From Heliopora coerulea (taxonomy: Eukaryota; Cnidaria; Anthozoa; Scleralcyonacea; Helioporidae), in the NCBI GenBank assembly GCA_030142905.1, contig JASJOG010000624.1, positions 21,019 to 85,018 of the forward strand: a stretch of 64,000 nucleotides of DNA, in the 5' to 3' direction. The notes below the pieces were generated by a model that was not told the DNA's origin, made no database searches, and worked only from the letters and a program-made list of their open reading frames with translations. Below are positions 9,553 through 19,918 of this stretch, one piece after another. Each line of letters begins with the position of its first letter. Positions within the stretch are counted from its first letter, which is position 1. Position numbers and translations under genes: made by a program.

Positions 9553-10380
9553 CTGCAGAATGCGACAAAAAGAATATTACTAATAGAATTTCGATGCTCA
9601 TATGCCTTTATTGTCAACGTCTTGTTTATTTTTAAATAACAAGTCTTTTTTATATAAATACTTTTACGGGTAATTTTATATAAAAACCTAAATCGTACAT
9701 AAACTTCTTTATCAGTTGTAAAGGTTTGGATACTGTTTAAGTTGAGCAAAAACAAAATACATCGACGTCTACATCAGTGACAAAGCATTGCTAAAAGATC
9801 TAATTTTTCACCTTGTTTGCAGTAAGCTACTCTAGAACATGGCGTTTGTCGACAGGTGTATGCCAGCAGACAATGAAGTTCTAATTCGAGTGCATATTAT
9901 AAAACAAATTTATAAAGGTGTTTGTGATAAACATAACTCGTAGAAGTTGCATTATCGGATCTAAAATACTCGCCTATTGCTTTGTGTTTCATTTCCGAAA
10001 TAGAAGTATTGGCTTTAGCCAGAGTAAAGTTAAAAAGTCGGGTATGGAACGGGAGGGGTTAAAAAAAGTTATAATTATTAAATGAATTCGGTTCGTTTCT
10101 TCATATTTTTTTGCGCCATTTTCTTTCTTTGATTTCAAGCTTTTCGTTGTTCTCCTCCAAGAAGATTACCAAAAAAAAAATAGTCGAAAAAAAGAAAAGG
10201 GCAAAAAAAGCAAAAAATCTTTCGACCAGGGATCACACTTAGGAAACTAACAGCAAGTGCGCTATTGGTTAAAGCAAGTTACATTAATCTGGGGTGCAAT
10301 GAATTAAAGTGCAAGTGTTAGTGCTCGGAAATACCTTTAGATTAAGTGCTACTAAATAAAAAACAAACAAAATAGTGTCT
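9553..10380. other. Non-coding stretch
   Basis: This is AT-rich sequence with an A-rich low-complexity run at 10160-10220. The minus strand at about 10220-10280 vaguely resembles a tRNA-like B box (GTGATCCCTGG), too degenerate to call. No gene was seen. Confidence 0.4.
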
Positions 10381-10549
10381 ACGATGTGCCGGCGGAGCAC
10401 AGCCGGCTCCGTGTTCGTCCTCATTCTCGGAGGCGGACATGTCCACTTGCAGAGTTTCGACGCTTTCTTCAAGAAGTGCAAACTTCACTACCAGTCACAC
10501 CATTGTTCCCAACTTGGTCTTCATCTCAGCTGCTCGGACAACTCTGTTT

Positions 10550-11670
10550 TTACCTACTATAAGACGAATGACACGGTCTTATGGCCGCACATTCACAAGG
10601 GGACTGTGGATCTACCACGAGCATGACATCGCCTTTCTCGAGATTCGTCACATCCTTTGTCCATTTTCTTAATTCCATGAGGGAAAATACGTATTTTCTA
10701 AGCCACCTTTTCCAAATGTGGACGGTCAGTGCTAGAGCCTGGCGCCATCGTTTCCTGCTCGACATTTTTCGATCCATAAAGACATGGGGTGGCAGGTTTG
10801 GATTTGAGCGTCCCAACAGGAAGTTATTGGGTGTAAGGACTTCTTCGTCAGCCAAGTGAGTGCTAACATGCGTCAGAGGACGGCCATTGAGTAAGGATTC
10901 CACTTCCTTTACAATGGTCAAGAGGACTTCGTTGGTGAGCATCTGATTCTGAAGGATTGCGCGCATCGTTCGTTTAGACGACCTCACAAGGCGTTTCCAA
11001 ATTCCACCACAATGTGGGGCGGACCGTGGGTTGAAACACCATTCGATGCCTTCCGGCAACAATGAATTGATTCGATGGTAATTCCATCAGTCTAGGTAGA
11101 TGCGTCACTCTTTCTCGGCGCCCACGAAGGTCGTACCATTATCTGAATAGATAACCTGCAGCTTGCCCCTTCTGGAGATCATCCTGCGCAGGGCCATGAT
11201 GTAAGAATCATTCTCCAGGGTACGCGCCACCTCGATGTGCACGGTACGGTTTACCAGGCATGTGAAAAGGCAACAGTATCGCTTCTCGGCTTTAATCTAC
11301 CGTTTTACAGCAAACCGTGCGAAATAATCTACTGCGACAAATAGAAATAAGGGGAATACGCGATGAGCCGGGTTGCCGGTAGATCGGCCATGATCGGTAC
11401 TTGAGGCAGTGCTTTGCATCGTCGACAGTATGGGGATCGATATGTGAATTCCAGTTGAATGGTATGGCGAACGTGTTTGTTGCCTTCATGGTGGCAGCGT
11501 AGGTGGTAGTTAGTTATCATTAATTTTGTGATATTGCATTTGAATGAAAGAATAATTGGGTTGTGAGTCGCGTATGACACGGGACCTTTCGAAATGAAAC
11601 CTCTAGCGCGCAGGATCCCATTTGAATCTAGGGAAGGAGCCAAAGTCAGGATACGGTACTGCCGGGGCAC
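10550..11670 (-). pseudogene. BEL/Pao integrase, broken
   Basis: The N-terminal zinc-binding HH-C-C module is visible (HHEGNKHVRH ... YCRRCKALPQVP) at about 11520-11390. The catalytic core follows with SDNGTTF near 11140. At the expected third catalytic position the family has W-E-R; here codons near 10995 read WKRLVR, so the glutamate is a lysine (one G-to-A change would explain it). The C-terminal part (SLLNGRPLTHVS, LTPNNFLLGR) is well preserved at 10880-10800. Frame changes at about 11060-11330 separate the halves. The loss of the acidic residue alone would abolish strand transfer. Confidence 0.75.
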
Positions 11671-12118
11671 TCGTGTTTTCTCATTTAAGCACGTAATGTC
11701 TGACGAGAAGACTTCTCTTTTCGACCGCTTTATCCAAGTTTCTCTAGTTTCGCTTAGTTCGAGCGAGGCTCAGATGCCCAACCTTACAATTCTCTTTCGG
11801 GCGTCGACAATTCCTTAGAAAACGTAAGACCCATAAGGTAACTCGGGGGAGTCTATCCCAAGATGAGGAACGGTTTGGGTCGAGGAAGTAAACGGGTGCT
11901 AAGGCCGTGGCGTTCGTCCAACCTTTTGAGTCAGCAACACTCTCCTCATCGGCGATGTTGTCTGGTTGTGGCCAAAATTCTTCAGGTTGAGATAGGAAAG
12001 CCGGCCCATTTAACCATCGAGAACTAGGGCAGAGTCTAATGCATGCAATTAACGACTTCCATCGTCAGCCACGTTTATCTAGCCAGGTACGTGTCACCAC
12101 TGTTCAGGGTTCGTCAAA

Positions 12119-12541
12119 TCATGGATCTCTGCCATACAGTTGGCAATGAATGCTTGGTGACGGCGACTTGTATTGTTGATCCACCCAATGACGGTGCGAC
12201 TCACTCCACAAGTGACAAGAGTCAATCTCGTACGTGTGGTTTTCCTTCACAACTTCCCACAAACGAGCACACATAAAAGCGGCCTGGAGCTCGGGTTGCA
12301 GAATACTTAGTTGTCGAAGAGATGCAACTCGAGTTTTTTCCATCACGAAACAGCACTGGATCAACCCATTGTCGTACAGGAAACGGAAATAGGCGACAGC
12401 ACAGAAAGCAGATTCAGATGCAACGCCAAAGAGGTGGGCTTGAGTGTTAACTGGTGAGGCAGGGACTGATCGATAAAATCGAGGAAGGCTAAACGATTCC
12501 AGGTCACTGAGCTGATCTTGCCACTTTCGGGAAGGTGCCAT
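12119..12541 (-). pseudogene. BEL/Pao RNase H-like segment
   Basis: This segment lies between RT and integrase and reads FGVASESAFCAVAYFR ... LQPELQAAFMCARL ... ESHRHWV on the minus strand, which are the usual blocks of the BEL/Pao RNase H region. The canonical first aspartate of DASxxAY appears replaced (VASESAFCAVAY). Flanking frames carry the rest. Not functional. Confidence 0.65.
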
Positions 12542-12610
12542 CTTCTTCTCGGGAATCTCTTCGTCCCATCTCCGTTTCTTACGCCAGAGATTTTGGAGGA
12601 ATTTCTTCGC

Positions 12611-13757
12611 TTACAGGGTAAACGGGGCAACAATACCCAGAGGGTCGTATATGGAGGAGACGAGACTAAGGATCTGTCTTTGTGTGTCTACTGGTTTTTG
12701 AGGCCTGAGGCGAATAACGAACCAGTTGGTCTTAACGGTCCAAGCGACCCCAAGAGCACGTTCTACTGGAAGGTCACTTTCGGGCTCCAGATCATTCAAG
12801 GATGTGGCGAGTTCTTTTGGTGGGATACGACTTAAAACCTGTTTGGAGTTGCTACAACATTTAGTCGGACGGGAATCCTCTTCTCGATAAAATCTGAGTG
12901 AGGTCGGACTGAAGTTGTACTGCCGAATTTCATTTTCCTCAGACTTGAAAAGGTCGTCCACGTAAAAGTTATTTAGCACTGCTTCCGTAGCCCTTGGAAA
13001 TTGTGTGGAGTTATCATGTGCGGCCGACGCAGGACATAATTGGCTTAAGCGGGGGACAACTTTGCTTCAGAAATGTGGCCAAGAAAAAGGTAAACGCTCA
13101 CAGATGAATCACTACTTTCTCTCCATAGGAAACGCAGTACTACTTAATCTCGTGGCTGAACCGCTACCTGGGAAAACATTGCTTCGATGTCGGCGCAGAG
13201 GGCGATTCTCACTTCACAAAAGCGCCCTAATATCTCGATCAGGGAAATAATTAGGTCTGGACCTGTCAGTAGTTGGTCATTTAGAGATGTGTGTCCAAAG
13301 GCGGCAGTAGCGTTGCAAGCCCGCCATGACTTTCCGGGTTTGTTCGGGTTCACGACGGATGGTGGGGAAGAAACCCTTGGTGCCTTACCAGCATTGTCGC
13401 TTCCTCCGGGGTCAATTTCTTGATATAGCCCATCTGCAAATCGTTATCTATCGTACTCTGATGCGCCATCGCGAGGGCCGTGTTCTTTGCAAGTCGCTTT
13501 TCCAGGGAACGAAGATGGTTCTCGGTAACGGGGCAGTTATTCGGTACTTTGGCTGTGGGGTGTTTCCAAAAGAGTCCAGTTTCGTGACAATCGCCAAGTT
13601 TCTTCGTTGTCGATTCCAAAATCTTGTGTGCAATTTCGTCTTCTTCCGACCTGGAGTTTTTCCTGTCGTACTTGCACCCAAAGGACTCAGTTTTCCACCA
13701 CTCTTGCCCTTGTCTGTTGAAGTCCTCGTCTGGAGTGGATACGTGAACCTTTAGCAC
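12611..13757 (-). pseudogene. BEL/Pao reverse transcriptase, broken
   Basis: Three minus-strand pieces make up one RT. 13757-13350 is the N-terminal fingers, including a KKLTPEEA block. 13353-13144 holds the SLNDQLLTGPDL motif and the ADIEAMFSQV block with the first catalytic aspartate. 12979-12611 holds YVDD at 12953-12964 and the VERALGVAWTVKTNWF block. Frameshifts near 13350 and between 13144 and 12980 break it. The catalytic residues that can be seen are intact, so decay is by frame rather than by active-site loss. Confidence 0.75.
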
Positions 13758-13884
13758 GTGCTCAGTTCCCTTTGTTGGGCCAGGTAGATGCGCTGCACCC
13801 TTCCATCTGAGAGCTGCACGAACAGCACGGGGAATACCTTTGGGGTCGGTCCGAACTTGTAATGGAACAACGAGGTCGAAGACA

Positions 13885-15285
13885 TAGTAGTAGTAAGTAG
13901 TAGTAAAAACTATATTTAAAAGTCACACGCTGGCCTCGTCAACTAAAGCTGATTTCCACGAGGGGCGTGTGAATAACATATATAAGAATACATACAATTG
14001 TATACATTACATAAATATTATATGAAACAATGTAATCACAACTACAATACACTACACAGTACTAGTATATCAATCAAGCATGTATAAAATAAATTACAAA
14101 ACAGGTTAAAAAATGCCACACTAGATTTAACTCCCGATAAAATTTAGGAGGTGTAAGCACGAATTCTATTTTTAAATATTGTCAATGTATCGGAATAACG
14201 CACATCTGCAGGTAGAGAATTCCAAACTTTAGCTCCATTGTAAGAAAAACTTTTCTTTAACTTTTCAGATTTTGGTTGAGGCAATTGCAGCAAGGTAGAA
14301 GAGCCCCTGAGGTCGAAATGAGTAATATTTCTCTTATGTTCAAACAGTTCCTCAAGCGAGCTCGGAGCCAAGTTATTTAGAACCTTATACATTGTTTTTA
14401 CTTTTGACTTGGCTCGTCGAGTCTCGAGAGTTTCCCATCCTAACCTTTTTATTACTTCTGGTCCAGAAATATCATTTCTAAAGTTCATTATTACCCTATC
14501 AGCTCCATTTTGAAGTTTTTGAAGCCTGCTGGAGAGTCCGACACCCATGGTATCCCATACTTCACTGCAGTAGTCAAAATGAGGATTAATTAAAGCATTG
14601 TAGATAGAGATCAGAGTGTTTCGATCAACTAAATCGCGAATTTTTCTAATAGCTCCTATTCCTGAGGTAACGTTTTAGCGACTTTATCGATGTGTCTATT
14701 CCAAGAAAATTTATCATCAATTTCAACTCCAAGTACGGTAGCATTACAGACTTATGATTAATTTTGAGATCTGGCTGTGTGACAAGGTTGTTTAATTTAT
14801 GAGCTGAACCAATGAGCATAAATTCTGTTTTTGCAACATTAAGGTTCAATTTGTTGGTTAAAAGCCACTCATTTATGCATGTAAGATCACTATTCATGTT
14901 CAACTCAATTTCTTGTATACTTTCACCGGCTACTGTAAGATTAGTATCATCGGCAAACAGCCGAGAAATAGCCTGATTTAGACACTCTGGAAGGTAATTT
15001 AAGTATATGAGAAAAACGACAGGACCAAGAATAGACCCTTGAGGAATAGCATATGCAATACGCCTTTCAATTGTCATTACGTCACCTAATTGACATATCT
15101 GATTTCGATCAGGTAAGTATGAACTTATCATGGACAAGGCACTTCATGTTATGCCATAAAGTTCTAATTAGCATAACAGAATACCATGGTCAATTGTATC
15201 AAATACCTTCTTATGATCTAACAAAACAACCAAGTTAAACATTTTACGATCCATATTAACATACCAGCTGTTCGTACTATCTGGA
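13885..15285 (-). mobile_element. CR1/L2-type LINE, 5'-truncated
   Basis: Minus-strand RT fragments read from 15285 down: the VFDTIDHG block (about 15200), the IPQGSILGPVVFLIYLN block and FADD box (FADD at 14946-14957), the WLLTNKLNLN block, and the C-terminal domain ending in the VWNSLPADVRYSDTLTIFK motif at about 14210. The 3' UTR ends at 13885 in a (CTA)n tail. The EN domain and start of RT are missing. Breaks lie at about 15160 and 14650. The left end abuts the BEL/Pao remnant. Confidence 0.8.
14144..15137 (-). pseudogene. Reverse transcriptase of CR1/L2-type LINE
   Basis: Two long pieces remain. 15137-14646 (163 codons) carries the palm with QGSILGP and RLFADDTNL. 14548-14144 (134 codons) carries the connection and C-terminal region RLQKLQNGADRVI ... 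RRAKSKVKTMYKVLN. A short frame break lies between them. The catalytic FADD box is intact. This is a recently silenced copy to judge by the length of its open pieces. Confidence 0.75.
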
Positions 15286-15289
15286 AATA

Positions 15290-17075
15290 TAAATATGAAA
15301 CCGGAGATGATAAAGAAGAGATGGAGGGAGTATATAGAGTAACTATTAAATGTAGAGAATGATTGGGATGGAATTGTAGATTGTGAGATAGTTGAAGGAC
15401 CATGAGAGCTTATCACAGAGATGAAAGTAGAGAAGAGGATAGGGCAGATGAAAAGCAGGAAGGCAGGAGGTCCGACGGAATTGGTGGGTGAGATTATCAG
15501 TGCAGTTGGTCAGGTAGTGGAGAAGAAGATGACAGAGATCTGCAATATGGTAGTGGACGAAGATAAGATACTGAAGGACTGGGAGCTGAGTACCCATTTA
15601 AAAAGTTAAAGGTGACCCATTGGAGTGTGGGGCACATAGGACAATAAAGTTGTTACAAAACGGGACGAAGGTATTTGAGAGGGTTCTGGAGAGAAGGTTG
15701 ATAGGGAAAGTAAGTATTAATGGCAGGCAGTTTGGATTTATGCCAGGGACGCGGACGACAGATGGGATCCTTGTGGTACTACAGATGCAGGAGACGTTTC
15801 TGGCGAATAAGAGACTATTGTATTACGCATTTGTGGATCTGGAGAAGGCATTTGATAGGATGTCCAGAGAAGAGGTTAGGTGGGAATTGAGGAAGCTGGA
15901 GGTTGAAGAATGGCTGGTGAAAGCGGTGATAATAAAGTGTAAGAAAGCGAAAACAATGATCAAAACGAAGCATGGAAACAGTGAGGAGTTTGAGGTGAAG
16001 GTTGGGGTACATCAGGGATTTGTTTTGAGTAAATTACTGTTTGAGGTTGTGATGGAAGCGCTGACCCAAGACGTTAGGGAGGGCCTGCCGTGGGAGCTGT
16101 TATATGCTGACGATTTAGTTCTGATGGCTGAGAGCATTGAGGAACTTAATGGGAAACTGCTGAGGTGGAAACAGTACATGGAGGCGAAAGGGTTGAAGGT
16201 GAACATTGGTAAAACAAAGGTGAAGGTGTCAGGGAAGAATTGTGGTGATGTTGAAAGACTGGAGACGTTGCCATGTACTGTATGTGGAAAGGGTGTTGGG
16301 AGCATTTCCATCAGATGTACGAGATGCAATGGATGGGTACACAAGTAATGCTCAGGTGTGAAGGGCTCTTTGGTTGGAGTTAAGGATACGTTTGTGTGCA
16401 AGATGTGTGAAAGAGCAGGTGATGAAGAGGATAGGAATGTGAAGGAGAACTTGGATCTGGGAAATAGAGTTCACTTAGAGAATGCTGGAAAATTTTGTTA
16501 GCTGGGTGATATGCTGAATGGGGGTGGAGGAGCAAATCTCGCATCCGTGGCAAGGGTCTATTGTGTGTGAAGGAAGTTTATGGAGTTATCAAGGATCTTG
16601 ACAAGGAAGGAAGTGTCATTTAAACTGAAGGGGAAGCTGTATGTGACGTGTGTGAAGAGTACTATGGTATATGGAAGTGAAACGTGGGCCATGACGGCGG
16701 ACCAGAGTGGGAGACTGGAATGTACGGATGGTGAGATGGATGTGTGGTGTATTGCCGAGGGATAGAGTGCCAAGTGCAAAGCTGAAGGAAAGAATGAAGA
16801 TTGAGTAAGTGTCTGATGCTGTGAAACGGAATAGGTTAAGATGATTGGGACATAGGCTGCGGAAGGATGATGATGATTGGGTGAAAAAAATCATGTCGTT
16901 TGGGGTGGAAGGTAAGAGAGGACGGGGAAGGCCGAGAATGACATGGAGCCATGTGTGTAAATTGTAAAGTTTAAAGCATGGAGAGTGTGGGTTGAAGAGA
17001 AGGATAGGGAGAGGTGGAGGAGGCTGCTGTGTAGAGCCGACAGCCAAACCCTGCGTAAGCAGGAAAAACGGCCGT
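15290..17075 (+). mobile_element. RTE-type LINE with embedded PHD-like finger
   Basis: Plus strand: a pre-RT segment (15303-15606, RIGQMKSRKAGGPTELVGE), then RT 15620-16348 with YADD at 16103-16114, then a Cys/His finger (CTVCGKGVGSISIRCTRC ... WVHK, about 16270-16350, continuing in another phase to about 16420), then a C-terminal region (16500-17060) with SKFCYLGDML-like and GKRGRGRPRMTW-like blocks. Stops interrupt after 15606, 16348 and 16500. The RT motifs fit the RTE group. The EN domain is missing, so it is 5' truncated, tail to tail with the LINE at 13885-15285. Confidence 0.8.
15620..16348 (+). pseudogene. RTE-type reverse transcriptase core
   Basis: This 242-codon open frame starts at an in-frame ATG (15620) but its true upstream part is at 15421-15606, beyond stops. 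It includes FERVLERRLI, QFGFMPGTRTTDGI (RT motif 2a), FVDLEKAFDRM (motif A, Asp present), GVHQGFVLS (motif B, usually HQGSALSP, so altered), LLYADDLVLMAE (motif C, Asp-Asp intact) and NIGKTKVKVSG (motif D). It ends in a CxxC...CxxC zinc finger typical of this LINE subgroup. The change in motif B may reduce activity; flanking stops already inactivate it. Confidence 0.75.
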
Positions 17076-17134
17076 AAAACGACTGTTGTTTGTAATCTCT
17101 CTTGCTCTTTCATGCCAACTTTCAACAGTTTCAC

Positions 17135-17194
17135 CCCTCACATCTGCTTCTTCTCCAGCCACCTTCCCTGGTTTCGAGTTACCCATTTCAAAAT
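17135..17194 (-). CDS. Candidate host micro-exon, 60 nt, phase 1-1
   Basis: On the minus strand an AG (GTGAAAG) precedes 17194 and a GTGAAA donor follows 17135. The 60-nt exon has 19 whole codons in phase 1 (FEMGNSKPGKVAGEEADVR). Splice sites are weaker than for 17859. Support comes from sharing strand, phase and the AT start with the neighbours; the junction codon would be GAT. The surrounding frame is open further in both directions, so the exact borders are uncertain. Confidence 0.3.
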
Positions 17195-17858
17195 CTTTCA
17201 CATTGAATGTCGGGCATGGTCAACAACGCTATTTGTAATTCACCAAAAAAATTGTAAATGCTCAAGCGGCGGACACAATAAGTCAATATTACCTTGCTGT
17301 TACCACTTTCATTAGTTACTGGTTTGTCCAAAGCATACAAAACTACCAAATGTTCTATTTATGTATGTTTTAGCGGTGATAAAGACCCCACAGAGGGTTG
17401 TAAAAGATATCTGAACATCTTTATGAAATTTAACGTCCTTTATTTCTGTTCTTTGGTAGCATTTGATGAGCTGACTTTTACTGCAATCCGTTCTTTTGAA
17501 ATTAAGTTACCTTCATTAGTCACCGGCAAACCTTTTAACGACTGTTACCTGCAGGTTCCCGGGTCTTTCTGGAAACAGTGTTTCTTGCAGTGACATTGAA
17601 ATGTATAGAACTGTATCGCGCAACAATGGCAGGCTGAATATAATTTACACATCAAAGACCAATTGATGACAAGTTGATATAATATGCCGCCAAACTAGTT
17701 TCTTCTACATTGAAGAACTCTCGAAACCCAGCTTTCGTTATTTCACAGCTGTCTTTTAATCGACACTAAGTCTGTAAACAAACGCTACAAGTCTACAGAG
17801 AAGATGATTGGCAGTACAGGAGTTAGCCAGAATTGTTGATCAGGGTATTGCTACTTAC
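17195..17858. other. Non-coding stretch (probable intron)
   Basis: No recognisable protein. Two further weak minus-strand splice-site pairs occur (donors GTAATATT at about 17295 and GTAACAG at about 17546) but their putative exons do not keep phase 1. Treated as intron between the candidate exons at 17135 and 17859. Confidence 0.35.
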
Positions 17859-17906
17859 CATGTTTAATAGCTTCTTTCCCAGTTCCTTGATCTCCTTTCA
17901 CGTTTT
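17859..17906 (-). CDS. Candidate host micro-exon, 48 nt, phase 1-1
   Basis: This is the best of the set: the minus-strand acceptor TTTTATTTTAG precedes 17906 and the consensus donor GTAAGTA follows 17859. The 48-nt exon encodes 15 whole codons (NVKGDQGTGKEAIKH) in phase 1; the other two frames have stops. Glycine- and lysine-rich, no recognised domain. Length, phase and opening AA match the exons at 18678 (48 nt) and 9508 (45 nt). Confidence 0.5.
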
Positions 17907-18065
17907 CTAAAATAAAAAGACCATAAATATCGGTTCATCTCCACTGTCATGACAGCAGTATAAAAAATTTGATTCAAATAAGCTCATTGTACCATGGTAT
18001 TAATACGATCTTAAATGTAGTTCATATTTCGGCAATTGAATAATATACCAAGAGTAGACGTATTT

Positions 18066-18127
18066 TTATTAAGATATTTTAAGATATTTTTATCAAGATA
18101 TTTTGATTAAGATATTTTGATTAAGAA
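18066..18127. repeat. Short tandem repeat AAGATATTTT
   Basis: Four or five imperfect copies of AAGATATTTTGATT-like units occur in a row. Simple AT-rich repeat without other signal. Confidence 0.6.
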
Positions 18128-18677
18128 TAAGGTCATTCTGTGGACGAACTACTTGAACTCGTGGCCCATACCATTTACGATCATTGAGTTTGCAATAAAG
18201 CACGTGAATGAAATATATTTTAAACGAGCTTTACGACGCTTTTCAGTCTGTTTTTATTATCATTTGATATGCTTAGGACGTACAAATCGTCCTACTTCAT
18301 GATTGCTACTACTGAAGATTGCTGTACTCGATTTTGCTAGTTGAAGACAACGTCCACTGCGTCATTTCTATGCACGATTTTTCAATTGCCATGGATTTGA
18401 AATAATCTTGGAATTAACTGATACAAATAGAGCATTATAGATTACAACGACAAAACAAATACGCGATATAATATAACAAAGGTATCAATAGAAATTGAAG
18501 TACTGCTTTGTTATAAATTGTAAGGATTTTAAATTGCAATTAAGATGTTCAAGTTAAGACAGTAGACGGTCCATTTGCTTTTTTGTTCGAATTTATCTTA
18601 TTAGGATATGGAATCCTTCTTTTGAGATGTTTGTAGATTTGAAAATTACTGTCGGTTTGATTAAAATACTCGTGTAC

Positions 18678-18725
18678 CTTTTGTAGAGCTGCCTTCAGGT
18701 CCCTCCAACATAACGAACTTTAAAT
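18678..18725 (-). CDS. Candidate host micro-exon, 48 nt, phase 1-1
   Basis: On the minus strand, AG ends at 18726 after a T-rich stretch and a GTACAC donor follows 18678. It has 15 whole codons in phase 1 (LKFVMLEGPEGSSTK) and opens with AT, giving a GAT junction codon. The acceptor is poorer than at 17859, but the identical 48-nt size and phase are notable. No family recognised. Confidence 0.3.
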
Positions 18726-18904
18726 CTCGCACGTTTAAAGTGATAAAAAACTTTAGACTTCAAAAAGAAAGTTCATATATCACTGTTGGTGAAGATGTTG
18801 CATATAATAAAGGCAATGACGAATCTAGCCTAGCCGAGTAGAAAAGTTTGATATCAATATTTTTTTGATAATTGTTGATTATTTGCCGAAGTTTGTTCAA
18901 TGCC

Positions 18905-19050
18905 AGTTGGGTAAAAGCCGAAGCACGATTGGTAAAGTTTAAATGACTTTAGTCACAGTAGTAAACGTCGTATGAACGAGATTCGAGCAAAACAAGGTGC
19001 CGACCTCCGTGAGGGTAACCCGTATAAACCTTTGTTGCTAATCGATACTG
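18905..19050 (-). repeat. Gypsy 3' LTR (partial boundaries)
   Basis: This matches 23160-23330 in order through AAATGACTTTA, CAGTAGTAAACG, GAGCAAAACAAG and CGTGAGGGTAAC. A TG-type border can be placed at 18908, where the sequence begins TGGGTAAAAG, compared with TGAGGTGAAT at 23161. The inner border is not certain. Confidence 0.55.
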
Positions 19051-19289
19051 TCACAACTCTCTTTTCTTACGTTTAAGAAAATTGTAAAGTTTAAAGCACT
19101 ACTACCATAAATGGAACTGATGGAAAAATGCCTGAGTTAGTTGAAACATCAATGTAAACGCATGCACGCCCAATGGCCGAAGTCTGTTTCATTGTGTCTC
19201 ATGAAATCGCACAACGCAGAACTCATCATATACTTGGAGGTCTGTTATATGGTCTTGGTAGTGTTTTGGTAGGCGTCGGGTGCGCGTCG

Positions 19290-19916
19290 ATCTGCGAAGT
19301 CCATCATCTGATGGCGAGGTAAGCTAATTTGGTGCTGGTAGGGTTTGCTGCGGCTCTTCTGCGCTGTAGCGGGGTTTGGTTAGGAGTGCGTCGGGGATAT
19401 ATGGGGGTGGAGGTGGAGGATGCGGTTCCAAAAGAGGGTCCTACTCTTCGTCTGTGCGGTATGATGTGGGTAACGGTAGTGTGTCTGGCACGTCAGGTTG
19501 AACCTTAAAGCACTCAGATAACTTCAAGTGCTATAACGAGCTTCATAACTGGCACCCGTTGAACTTCTCGATGTTGCAGAATGGGAGGTCAACCAACACG
19601 ACAAGGTAACGGTGTCGAACTCGTGACTTGTTCCTGTTTGGGTGGAGGTATAGCTAGTCGCCAACTTTAATGGGAGATGTAGGCTGAGCCTGTGCAGTAA
19701 AACACTTATTAAAAGGGTGATTCGTGAGATGCTGTTAATGTTGAGAAGCTATCAGGTTGCCGTCGCCTAGAAGTATCTGGACATTAGAGAATTGGTCCCT
19801 CTGGATGCGCATGTATCGAGCAGACAGTTCACGCGAGTGGATACGAGAGTTCAAAACGGCAGTCGCTACTGCTAGTATGCATGGTGATAAGGCCCACCTA
19901 ACGGACCTTGATGTAC
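19290..19916 (-). pseudogene. Gypsy integrase C-terminal tail
   Basis: The minus strand from 19916 reads in pieces: AVLNSRIHSRELSARYM, QRDQFSNVQI, QPTSPIKVGD and a HRYLVVLVD-like strand, followed by a proline-rich region near 19410. This is the chromatin/SH3-like tail that follows the integrase core in coral Gypsy elements. Several stops. The core with the catalytic acids is absent. Confidence 0.6.
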
Positions 19917-19918
19917 TA

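Larger units (their letters stand above)
10384..13880 (-). mobile_element. BEL/Pao LTR retrotransposon pol remnant
   Basis: Read right to left on the minus strand the domain order is protease-RT linker (13880-13350), RT (13350-12611), RNase H-like (12541-12119), H2C2 integrase zinc-binding (about 11550-11400), integrase core (about 11300-10900) and C-terminal tail (to 10384). This order and the sequence blocks (YVDD at 12953-12964, SDNGTTF at about 11127-11147) identify BEL/Pao. Gag and protease are missing because a LINE abuts at 13885. No LTR was recognised. Many frame breaks show it is dead. Confidence 0.8.

Noticed and set aside
9335..9601. Minus-strand secreted protein starting MSIEILLVIFFLS
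   Set aside because: The hydrophobic start coincides with a pyrimidine-rich splice acceptor, and the frame continues past a good donor into AT-rich sequence; a 45-nt internal exon explains it better.
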